From NCBI RefSeq assembly GCF_945957265.1, contig NZ_CAMFKO010000007.1, positions 50,868-114,867 of the forward strand: 64,000 bases of DNA. The letters run 5' to 3'. This document shows, one piece after another, positions 38,801-44,823 of the stretch. The stretch comes from an uncultured Dechloromonas sp. GTDB taxonomy: Bacteria > Pseudomonadota > Gammaproteobacteria > Burkholderiales > Rhodocyclaceae. Position 1 is the first letter of the stretch. The number at the start of each line of letters is the position of its first letter. A model generated the notes under the pieces. That model saw nothing but the letters and a program-made list of their open reading frames with translations, made no database searches and was not told where the DNA came from. The position numbers were made by a program, and so were the translations under genes.

Positions 38801-39346
38801 TACTCGCGCCAAGTCATCAATGGAAACATCGCTCACATCCCTCCAATCCGTAGCAGAAACCAAGGAGGCGATTCGCCGGGAGCCTCGTTCCGGTAAATCT
38901 GGGTCGTCGCGAAGAGCCTTGTATGCTTGCAAGACTAGGGGCCGCACTCGAACTGCCTGGAATTCAGGAAACTCTTCTTTGGAATAGTCTTGATGTGCCG
39001 GCAGCAATATTGCTGCGTTGTAGGACAAATCTAGTAACGCAAGATTAACTGCTTCGCGTATCCGTGCCCATTCTCGATAATTTGTTGTATGCGGGAACCC
39101 AAGAGTTGCTGCCAGTGCGAACAAGTCCTCAGAGGGGTTAAATATGGCCTTCTTAACCTTACCCCAAACCAACCCCTGTACATCTATTAACTGGCTTTCC
39201 AAGGAACACAGCGGTTGTGGCTGCGGCCATGATGGATATGCCGAGAGGGCCATTTCAGAGGCTGCTGCGCGTAATGCAGACGTAGCCAATGGAAAAAACT
39301 TCTCGGGCTTAATAGCTAGTTGAATTTCACTCGATTCGTTTATCAC
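35858..39346 (-). CDS. Large tyrosine recombinase (1162 aa) with Cys/His cluster
   Basis: A complete tyrosine-recombinase residue set lies in the C-terminal third: R623 (ETGLRGQNVQWL), H802-A-T-R805 (HTPHATRSTYATL), H827 (EQLGHTQT) and Y836 (TTNHYQV). After it a Cys/His cluster (C935, C941, C955, C958, C964, H967) could bind zinc. The first about 550 residues are unrecognised. Integrases are usually 300-450 aa, so this is a very large form, comparable in position with TnpB of Tn554 or GmtZ of gamma-mobile-trio elements. Translationally coupled (4-bp overlap) to the 493-aa recombinase. Confidence 0.8.
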   Translation of the reverse strand: MINESSEIQLAIKPEKFFPLATSALRAAASEMALSAYPSWPQPQPLCSLESQLIDVQGLVWGKVKKAIFNPSEDLFALAATLGFPHTTNYREWARIREAVNLALLDLSYNAAILLPAHQDYSKEEFPEFQAVRVRPLVLQAYKALRDDPDLPERGSRRIASLVSATDWRDVSDVSIDDLARVTQSVVRHAPELAATGSALAVLPFLYALESLAPNLLSRELRHQFMMWQASSQFLLMPFDEFRCDPKNFAGMRVHGHKRERVETPELIAIRRQKNNQMAQNRRANRGEPPFILNLREIAASGDSDAPERYFESLAGSRTTDFRKENWLQTPTPYPGREHIPIQEMGRLWFAAMNAWIAHREANYETDKEVRMSLHMLVDYVLMYLPWWNETHIENSVELPSAPKHFARYLFVSRTVFHSEQGGHDVVLPKTLVELLHLRRPLPDGKNIMLGHWQRFFQFVITAFEDNDLIAGKKMVNPIRLDFDRVKSSARTKTNKVPFAEDVFPLLVFYCQALEAFGEYLQQSAYSTDRFKNLPFGEVYGYNTAAWGYVPYVRYRGEVLPIRWIPSIYPVARRSIQANPEGLAGIYVKGCRLNYGENRVMVLNMPHLTIVRMLLTMVETGLRGQNVQWLDRFAWDSVSRVDTQIGLLHTWEPPESFTLLLVNTDKSRDEPWTTYVSWRVRRSLLAESYFQAAVADLDVDEAVLYEGRKNSRFDPIVPLFRSYKGMMPFGDNTYSVRWLQLLTGFEDFYNNAFRGVDGYREKLGLVTIEPAVDASGSFLDTTRDKDALQFCKVKFVTVHTPHATRSTYATLKDGDLEVSEIAEQLGHTQTVTTNHYQVPSKARIVGKLERIEARLKDVAYDVDGSGAGYIDNEGADSSVRAAFSIDRDKAIQEFGFMPGVALWSLNDLTSDEESSIELLRRSPSSVIRWHPTHVCPVGNQCPSEIIVRTGGLQRCGLCPLAVKCIDHLPAIAAKKNELKERIRMTALQIQALVTRKGATQSQKDALHRSQSLDAKELIGWQLSSQILHDKMQSMGPHHEGYHADQPEMVKRHLQLITRDSTTAEFFLQRIADSNAYPSLESPEVRARATKYVQIIMARAGREDDAALLDLEPYSELAAFASLIKPMADAKGVGIPAVAEMLSGGKRNELGVVSGPSLLGRIR

Positions 39347-40824
39347 CGGCGCGCTCTCGATGTGATTTGAGCATCCGTAAGCAACCGGGATGCGATTGCC
39401 GGCGGCAACCCTGTCATCGAATCTTGATGCGCCATCATTGCTTGGTCATGTCGAACAAGCTTTTCCATGAGCTTAGCTGGTCTTGGACGAGCGTATTTTC
39501 TTGTTGAATTGATGTCTTCATGGCCCATCAAAAGTTGCACTTCAGCCTCAGTCAAGCCAGGCATAAGCTGACCAGGCACATTGAAATCGTTCAGCATATG
39601 CATCCCGTAGGCATGTCGAAGGGAGTGCACTGTCATGACATGTTCAGGGGCAAATGGAGGCCCCTTGATTCCGGCACGAATAACTGCCGCCGTAAAAGCT
39701 TCATTCAGAGTTGAATCAGCCGCCTCGCGCAACGGCTTTCCCGCATGCTGGCCACGAAGATACTGGAACACAAAATTATTCCCATCCACTGGCAACACAT
39801 ATTCTTGCTGTCGGTATTGCAGCAAAAACTCGAAGAACCAACTACGATAGGGCTGCCGAAGGTAGGTCCAAGAAACTACGCGGCCCTTGAACCTTGAGAA
39901 TCTCTCGTCTTCAGGCAAATCTCGGCCATATCGCGTGTAATCTGGGTCGAGCACGTAAACCGTTTCGTTCTCAAAATCGATGTGCTCCCACTCGAGATTG
40001 AGTGCCTCCGAGCGACGTATGCCGCTAGCGGCCAACAACGTCCACAAGGCCTTATCTCGCCAAGAGAAGGTCGCCTCCAGAAGCTTAGGAAACTGCGCCA
40101 TCGGAAACTCAAGCAGCTCGAGGTCCGCCTGCTTTTTCCGCTTGCGCCCGCCCGACAATCCTCTTGGGCGCGACAATTCACTTCCTCTAAAACGAATTAC
40201 ACCGCCTAACATTGACGATTGCTTGATGTGTTGAACCTCGGCTCGAGACAGCATTGATGCGCCGTCAATGGCTTCAAGCAAGGGGGTGTAATCGAGTGTG
40301 CTGGCCTCGACCAGCTCTTTGGTCACACCACCGCGCAGCATCGCGATTTCGCGGGCTTCGTTTTCCAGCATGGCACATAACCGCAAGAAGCGATTAAGGG
40401 CAGCCAAGGTGTTGTCCCAACTGCCGGGCTGGAGCGCACGAATCTCCAATCGATTAGCGACTCGCTTCAGTGCGGCTTCTCGTTGCCTAAGCTCGTCTGC
40501 CACGCCCGTTACATCCCGCTCGATAGCAGTGGCCCCCAGAGAGATGTTCTCTCCATGCGAAAGGAGCAGAAGGTAGTAGTCGATGGCCTGGTTGACTGCA
40601 CTTCGCGTCACAGGCCCCTTGCCGAGAATTTCAACCTCGTAGAGGTAGTCTATAAACCTGGAGACAACAATGGCATAACGCCGTCTTGTTGCAAAGGCAT
40701 CGCCTGCTATCGAGCGACAAAACTCGTCAAAGACGGGAACAGGAAACCCATCACAATCCGTGAGGCGCCAGCTTACTTTGCCGACGACGACAACCTCTTC
40801 CCTTTTTACATTCTTTAAAGACAT
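39343..40824 (-). CDS. Tyrosine recombinase (493 aa), first gene of element operon
   Basis: Phage-integrase-type catalytic domain: R270 (AASGIRRSEAL), H400-S-L-R403 (TVHSLRHAYGM), H435 (LLMGHEDINS) and nucleophile Y444 (TRKYARP). An N-terminal SAM-like DNA-binding domain spans about residues 30-170. Position and size match the first recombinase of Tn554 or gamma-mobile-trio modules (TnpA/GmtY). AAGGGAG precedes the start at 40824. A palindromic operator-like region lies immediately upstream, and the host ssrA promoter points into it from outside the element. Confidence 0.88.
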   Translation of the reverse strand: MSLKNVKREEVVVVGKVSWRLTDCDGFPVPVFDEFCRSIAGDAFATRRRYAIVVSRFIDYLYEVEILGKGPVTRSAVNQAIDYYLLLLSHGENISLGATAIERDVTGVADELRQREAALKRVANRLEIRALQPGSWDNTLAALNRFLRLCAMLENEAREIAMLRGGVTKELVEASTLDYTPLLEAIDGASMLSRAEVQHIKQSSMLGGVIRFRGSELSRPRGLSGGRKRKKQADLELLEFPMAQFPKLLEATFSWRDKALWTLLAASGIRRSEALNLEWEHIDFENETVYVLDPDYTRYGRDLPEDERFSRFKGRVVSWTYLRQPYRSWFFEFLLQYRQQEYVLPVDGNNFVFQYLRGQHAGKPLREAADSTLNEAFTAAVIRAGIKGPPFAPEHVMTVHSLRHAYGMHMLNDFNVPGQLMPGLTEAEVQLLMGHEDINSTRKYARPRPAKLMEKLVRHDQAMMAHQDSMTGLPPAIASRLLTDAQITSRARR

Positions 40825-40835
40825 AAAGCGCTCCC

Positions 40836-40872
40836 TTGTGCACCGTTATCTTACGCAGATAAAGATGCACAA
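40836..40872. promoter_or_regulatory. Palindromic operator and candidate promoter of recombinase operon
   Basis: Nested perfect inverted arms: TTGTGCA (40836-40842), TTATCT (40846-40851), AGATAA (40857-40862), TGCACAA (40866-40872), with symmetric 3-5-3 spacing. The inner arms repeat the TTATCT of the att arms and the outer arms recur at 40936-40942. On the minus strand TTGCCT-N18-TAAGAT overlaps the palindrome as a possible promoter. Binding by a recombinase or HTH protein would give autoregulation. Confidence 0.6.
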
Positions 40873-40949
40873 GGCAAGCGCCTTAAAAACTTAGCAAAAT
40901 CTAGGGAGTTATCCGCCCTTCGGTCGGATTAAAAGTGCACAAAACGCAC

Positions 40950-40975
40950 CCTTAGATAAGAACCCCTGTCCAGAA
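40950..40975. other. attR of the ssrA-integrated element
   Basis: Element arm CCTTAGATAA (40950-40959), core GAACCC (40960-40965), then host acceptor sequence CTGTCCAGAA. Joined to attL in a circle it would form a perfect 10-6-10 inverted-repeat core site. Confidence 0.85.
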
Positions 40976-41006
40976 CGCCTCCAGATTGCCGGAATTACAA
41001 CCATGC
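40960..41006 (-). pseudogene. ssrA: Host ssrA remnant: 5' part of acceptor piece
   Basis: Reading leftward from about 41004: GGTTGTAATTCCGGC, then a stretch ending CTGGACAGGGGTTC at 40960, where the element begins. It aligns base for base with most of the acceptor piece of the intact copy at 31488-31531. The remaining acceptor and coding parts are at 31061-31306. Confidence 0.85.
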
Positions 41007-41011
41007 TTCGA

Positions 41012-41040
41012 ATTATGGGGGCGGGGTGGGGGTTTTTCAA
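41012..41040 (-). promoter_or_regulatory. Host ssrA promoter, now reading into the element
   Basis: TTGAAA (41040-41035), 17-nt spacer, CATAAT (41017-41012) on the minus strand. Transcription would start near 41005 and, since insertion, run across attR toward the recombinase operon beginning at 40824. Confidence 0.8.
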
Positions 41041-41057
41041 GCCGCGGTCGCGAAATA

Positions 41058-41585
41058 TCAGCGCCCGCACCATGCCCGCATGCCGCCGCGATCAAAACTG
41101 TTGCGCAAGCGTTCGGTTGCCGACAGCGTCGAGCGCACGCGCAGGGTGGTGCCGTCGAACAGCACGTCGAAGCGGGCCGGTTCGCTCCAGTCGTCGCAGT
41201 AGCGCCATTCCCAGACCAGCTCGTCGCGCGCCTTGAAATAGACGGTCCACGCCGGGACCGGCGGCCCGATGACGCGGACGACCTCTTCCTGCGTCATGCC
41301 GGCCCGGATGCGCGCGAAATGCGCCATGGTCAGCACGTTTTCGCGCGAGACGAAGCGCCCCCCGGCATCGCCGCGCACGAAATAGGTATGGAAGCCCATC
41401 GCCCCGAAGGGATAGACCAGCGTTTCGCCCCCGTCGGCCTCGCGCCAGCGGAGGGAAGGGATGCCCATGCTCCGTTCGACATCGACCAACCGGGCATCGA
41501 CGGGAATCCGGCCGGCGCCGTCATGACCCGCGCAGCCGGCGAGCAGGCCGACGAGCACAAGCCAGAGGCCGGCGCGAACCCTCAT
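41058..41585 (-). CDS. BamE/SmpA-like lipoprotein
   Basis: 175 aa. Lipobox LLAGC with Cys 18. The body contains ARIRAGMTQEEVVRVIGPPVPAWTV, close to the BamE/SmpA pattern of a helix followed by a beta hairpin, and a conserved-looking EWRYCDDW. Likely an outer-membrane lipoprotein of the BamE-like superfamily; unlikely to be the main BamE itself because of extra length and different ends. It lies 9 bp after ribE. Confidence 0.65.
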   Translation of the reverse strand: MRVRAGLWLVLVGLLAGCAGHDGAGRIPVDARLVDVERSMGIPSLRWREADGGETLVYPFGAMGFHTYFVRGDAGGRFVSRENVLTMAHFARIRAGMTQEEVVRVIGPPVPAWTVYFKARDELVWEWRYCDDWSEPARFDVLFDGTTLRVRSTLSATERLRNSFDRGGMRAWCGR

Positions 41586-41594
41586 GGCAAGCGC

Positions 41595-42188
41595 TTACTC
41601 GCGCTCGGCGGCCAGCAACCGCTCGCAGTAGCGGGCGATCAGGTCGACTTCCAGGTTGACCTTGCTGCCCGCTTGCAGACGGTTCAGCGTAGTGTTTTCC
41701 AGCGTGTGCGGGATCAGGTTGATGGTGAAATCGGTGCCGTTGACCGCATTGGTGGTCAGGCTGGTGCCATCGACGACGATCGACCCCTTGCGCGCGATGT
41801 AGCGGGCGATCTCCTTCGGCGCGCGGATTTCGAGCAGGCGGTTGTCGCCGATCGCATCGAAGCGCAGCACCTCGCCGACGCCATCGACGTGGCCCGATAC
41901 GAGGTGGCCGCCGATCACGTCGGAAAGGCGCAGGGCCTTCTCCAGGTTGACCGGGCCGGGTTCGGACAAGCCGACGGTGCACGACAGGGTTTCCGGCGAG
42001 ACATCGACGGCGAAGGTGCTGCCTTCCCTGGCCACCACGGTCAGGCAGACGCCGTTGTGGGCGATGGAGTCGCCGAGCGCGACATCGCCCAGGTCGAGTT
42101 TGCCGGCATCGACGTGCAGGCGGCAGCCCACTTCGCGGGGCGTGATTTCGGTAATGCGGCCGACTGCCGCGATGATTCCAGAGAACAT
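41595..42188 (-). CDS. ribE: Riboflavin synthase, alpha subunit
   Basis: 197 aa. Converts two 6,7-dimethyl-8-ribityllumazines to riboflavin. Two tandem lumazine-binding repeats, the first beginning MFSGIIAAVGRITEI and the second near GHVDGVGEVLRFD. Standalone here, with no other rib genes or FMN riboswitch seen in the 124 bp up to the divergent binding-protein gene. Confidence 0.95.
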   Translation of the reverse strand: MFSGIIAAVGRITEITPREVGCRLHVDAGKLDLGDVALGDSIAHNGVCLTVVAREGSTFAVDVSPETLSCTVGLSEPGPVNLEKALRLSDVIGGHLVSGHVDGVGEVLRFDAIGDNRLLEIRAPKEIARYIARKGSIVVDGTSLTTNAVNGTDFTINLIPHTLENTTLNRLQAGSKVNLEVDLIARYCERLLAAERE

Positions 42189-42312
42189 GACAGACCCTGT
42201 TGATACAAAAAGAGCACTTTATCACGCCGGATTGACCGCCCGCCTTGCGCGAAAATGCGTTTGGCCATAGGTTTTCACCTTTGCGTAATCGATTTACTCA
42301 AAGGGAGACAAA

Positions 42313-43452
42313 ATGAAAAAAACCATGCTCGCCGCGCTGCTCGGGGCGCTTGCCACGACCGCCCTGGCCGACATCAATGTCGGCGTGACGCTGTCGGCCA
42401 CCGGCCCCGCGGCCTCGCTCGGCATTCCGGAAAAGAACACCATCGACCTGCTGCCGAAGAGCATCGCCGGCCAGAAGGTCAATTACATCGTGCTCGACGA
42501 TGCCTCGGACACCACCACCGCGGTCAAGAACGCCAGGAAGCTGATCAGCGAGAGCAACGTCGACCTGATCATCGGCTCGACGACCACCCCCAATTCGCTG
42601 GCCATGGTCGACGTCGCCGCCGAAGGCGAGACGCCGATGATCGCCCTGGCCGCGTCGGCGCGCATCGTCGAGCCGATGGACGCCAAGCGCAAGTGGGTAT
42701 TCAAGACGCCGCAGAACGACGCCCAGATGTCCACGGCCATCGTCGGGCACATGACCAACAACGCCGTGAAGACCGTCGCCTACATCGGTTTCTCGGACGC
42801 CTACGGCGAGGGCTGGTGGAACGAGTTCTCCAGGCTGGCCGAAGTGCGCAAGATCAAGGTCGTCGCCAACGAGCGCTTCAACCGCACCGACACCTCGGTC
42901 ACCGGCCAGGTGCTCAAGGTGCTGGCCGCCAGGCCGGACGCCATCCTGATCGGCGGCGCCGGCACCCCGGCGGCGCTGCCGCAGAAATCGCTGAAGGAAA
43001 AGGGCTACAAGGGCCTGATCTACCAGACGCATGGCGTCGCCAACAACGACTTCCTGCGCGTCTGCGGCAGGGACTGCGAGGACACCGTGCTGCCCACCGG
43101 CCCGGTGCTGGTCGCCGCCCAGTTGCCGGCCGACAATCCGGTCAAGAAAACGGCCACCGAGTACGTCGGCAGGTACGAGGCCGTGCACGGCAAGGGCAGC
43201 GTCAACGCCTTCGGCGGCTATGCCTGGGATGCCGGCATCCTGCTCGCCAATGCCGCCCCGGTCGCGCTGAAGAAGGCGCAGCCGGGCAGCAGGGAATTCC
43301 GCGCCGCCCTGCGCGACGCGCTGGAAGCGACCCGGAATGTGGCCGGCGCGCACGGCGTCTACAACCTGAGCGCCAACGACCACCTCGGCCTCGACCAGCG
43401 CGCCCGCGTCATGGTCGTGATCAAGGATGGCGCCTGGAAACTCGCCAAGTAA
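42313..43452 (+). CDS. LivK-type branched-chain amino acid ABC binding protein, copy 1
   Basis: 379 aa periplasmic receptor. Signal peptide MKKTMLAALLGALATTALA, then a type I periplasmic-binding fold (Peripla_BP_6) starting INVGVTLSATGPAASLGIPEKN. A strong AAAGGGAG site precedes ATG. The next gene is a close paralogue of equal length, so the two receptors probably feed one permease with different ligand ranges. Two cysteines (CGRDCED, about residues 252-256) are absent from copy 2, where the segment reads GGKDVEG. Confidence 0.9.
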   Translation: MKKTMLAALLGALATTALADINVGVTLSATGPAASLGIPEKNTIDLLPKSIAGQKVNYIVLDDASDTTTAVKNARKLISESNVDLIIGSTTTPNSLAMVDVAAEGETPMIALAASARIVEPMDAKRKWVFKTPQNDAQMSTAIVGHMTNNAVKTVAYIGFSDAYGEGWWNEFSRLAEVRKIKVVANERFNRTDTSVTGQVLKVLAARPDAILIGGAGTPAALPQKSLKEKGYKGLIYQTHGVANNDFLRVCGRDCEDTVLPTGPVLVAAQLPADNPVKKTATEYVGRYEAVHGKGSVNAFGGYAWDAGILLANAAPVALKKAQPGSREFRAALRDALEATRNVAGAHGVYNLSANDHLGLDQRARVMVVIKDGAWKLAK

Positions 43453-43461
43453 GCATGCAAG

Positions 43462-43513
43462 ACGCGCCGCCCCCCGGAAACGAGGTGGCGGCGCGTGCTA
43501 GACTCCCTTTTTT
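43462..43513 (+). terminator. Hairpin with T-run between the two binding-protein genes
   Basis: A 10-bp stem (ACGCGCCGCC at 43462-43471, GGCGGCGCGT at 43487-43496) is followed about 10 nt later by a T-run (43506-43511). It may give partial termination or stabilise the first mRNA. Confidence 0.45.
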
Positions 43514-43531
43514 CCTTTCCGGGGTGAAATC

Positions 43532-44671
43532 ATGATTAAAAAGCTGACCGTCGCCGTTCTCGCCACCTTGTCCACCGCAGCCCTGGCCGACATCAACGTC
43601 GGCGTTTCCGTCGCCGCCACCGGCCCGGCCGCCTCGCTCGGCATCCCCGAAAAGAACACCTTCGCCCTGCTGCCGGCGACCATCGGCGGCGAGAAGGTCA
43701 ATTACATCGTCCTCGACGATGCCACCGACCCGACCGCCGCGACGAAGAACATCAAGAAGCTGATCAGCGAGAACAAGGTCGATGTCGTCGTCGGCTCGAC
43801 CACCACCCCGAGCTCGCTGGCCATGATGGACGTCGCCGTCGAGAACGAAACGCCGCTGATCTCGATGGCCGGTTCGGCCATCGTCGTCGAGCCGATGGAC
43901 GACAAGCGCAAGTGGGTCTTCAAGACCGCCCAGAACGATGCCCACATGGCGACGGCGCTGGTCCAGCACATGACCGACAAGAACGTGCATACCGTCGCTT
44001 TCGTCGGCTTTGCTGACGCCTACGGCGAAGGCTGGTACAAGGAATTCGCCAAGATCGCCGAAGCCCGCAAGCTGAAGATCGTCGCCAGCGAGCGCTACCA
44101 GCGCAACGACACCTCGGTGACCGGCCAGATCCTCAAGATCATCGCCGCCAAGCCGGATGCCGTGCTCGTCGGCGGTGCCGGCACCCCGGCCGCGCTGCCG
44201 CAGAAGGTGCTCAAGGAGAAGGGCTACAAGGGCCTGATCTACCAGACCCACGGCGTCGCCAACAACGACTTCCTGCGCGTCGGCGGCAAGGATGTCGAGG
44301 GCGCCTTCCTGCCGGTCGGCCCGATGGTCGTCGCCGCCCAGTTGCCGGCCGACCACCCGGTCAAGAAGTCGGCCATGGAATACGTCACCAAGTACGAAGC
44401 CGCGCACGGCAAGGGCAGCGTCAGCTCCTTCGGCGGCCACGCCTGGGATGCCGGCGTGCTGCTGCAGAACGCCATTCCGGTGGCGCTGAAGAAGGCCAAG
44501 CCGGGTACCGTCGAATTCCGCCGCGCCCTGCGCGACGCGATCGAAGGCACCAAGAATATCGCCGGCGCCCACGGCATCTTCAACCTGACGCCGAACGACC
44601 ACCAGGGCTTCGACCAGCGCGCCCGCGTCATGGTCACCATCGAAAACGGTACCTGGAAACTGCTCAAGTAA
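43532..44671 (+). CDS. LivK-type branched-chain amino acid ABC binding protein, copy 2
   Basis: 379 aa, closely similar to copy 1 throughout (same signal-peptide form, same INVGVSVAATGPAASLGIPEKN opening and GTWKLLK ending). Type I periplasmic-binding protein for branched-chain or related amino acids or amides. A terminator-like hairpin lies between this gene and the permease, which would make binding protein more abundant than permease. Confidence 0.9.
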   Translation: MIKKLTVAVLATLSTAALADINVGVSVAATGPAASLGIPEKNTFALLPATIGGEKVNYIVLDDATDPTAATKNIKKLISENKVDVVVGSTTTPSSLAMMDVAVENETPLISMAGSAIVVEPMDDKRKWVFKTAQNDAHMATALVQHMTDKNVHTVAFVGFADAYGEGWYKEFAKIAEARKLKIVASERYQRNDTSVTGQILKIIAAKPDAVLVGGAGTPAALPQKVLKEKGYKGLIYQTHGVANNDFLRVGGKDVEGAFLPVGPMVVAAQLPADHPVKKSAMEYVTKYEAAHGKGSVSSFGGHAWDAGVLLQNAIPVALKKAKPGTVEFRRALRDAIEGTKNIAGAHGIFNLTPNDHQGFDQRARVMVTIENGTWKLLK

Positions 44672-44782
44672 ATCGGCTCGCGACCGCGGCGTCGCCCCCC
44701 GCTTGCCGTGCGATGGCACGGTCTGCGCGGGCGGCGCCTGGCGGTCGCTGCGCTTCACCGATCCCCAACTGATCCACCACCC

Positions 44783-44805
44783 AGCGCGTCCAACGCGCTT
44801 TTTCT
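44783..44805 (+). terminator. Attenuating terminator before the Liv permease
   Basis: AGCGCGT-CCA-ACGCGCT followed by TTTTTCTCTTTT ends about 13 bp before ATG 44824. It allows partial read-through, a common way to keep binding protein in excess over permease. The rest of 44672-44782 shows no gene. Confidence 0.75.
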
Positions 44806-44823
44806 CTTTTCATTAGGTCGCTG

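Larger units (their letters stand above)
31301..40965. mobile_element. Integrative element inserted in ssrA, carrying a replacement ssrA
   Basis: About 9.66 kb between two GAACCC cores (31301-31306 and 40960-40965). Removing one core plus the insert rejoins the host ssrA acceptor so that it matches the intact copy at 31488-31550. Content: complete permuted tmRNA, a small membrane protein, a RecD2-like helicase, two HTH/coiled-coil proteins and two tyrosine recombinases. The five leftward genes overlap each other by 1-8 bp. The DNA is visibly AT-richer than its flanks. No conjugation, relaxase or plasmid replication gene was seen, so transfer would rely on other elements or natural routes. Confidence 0.88.
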
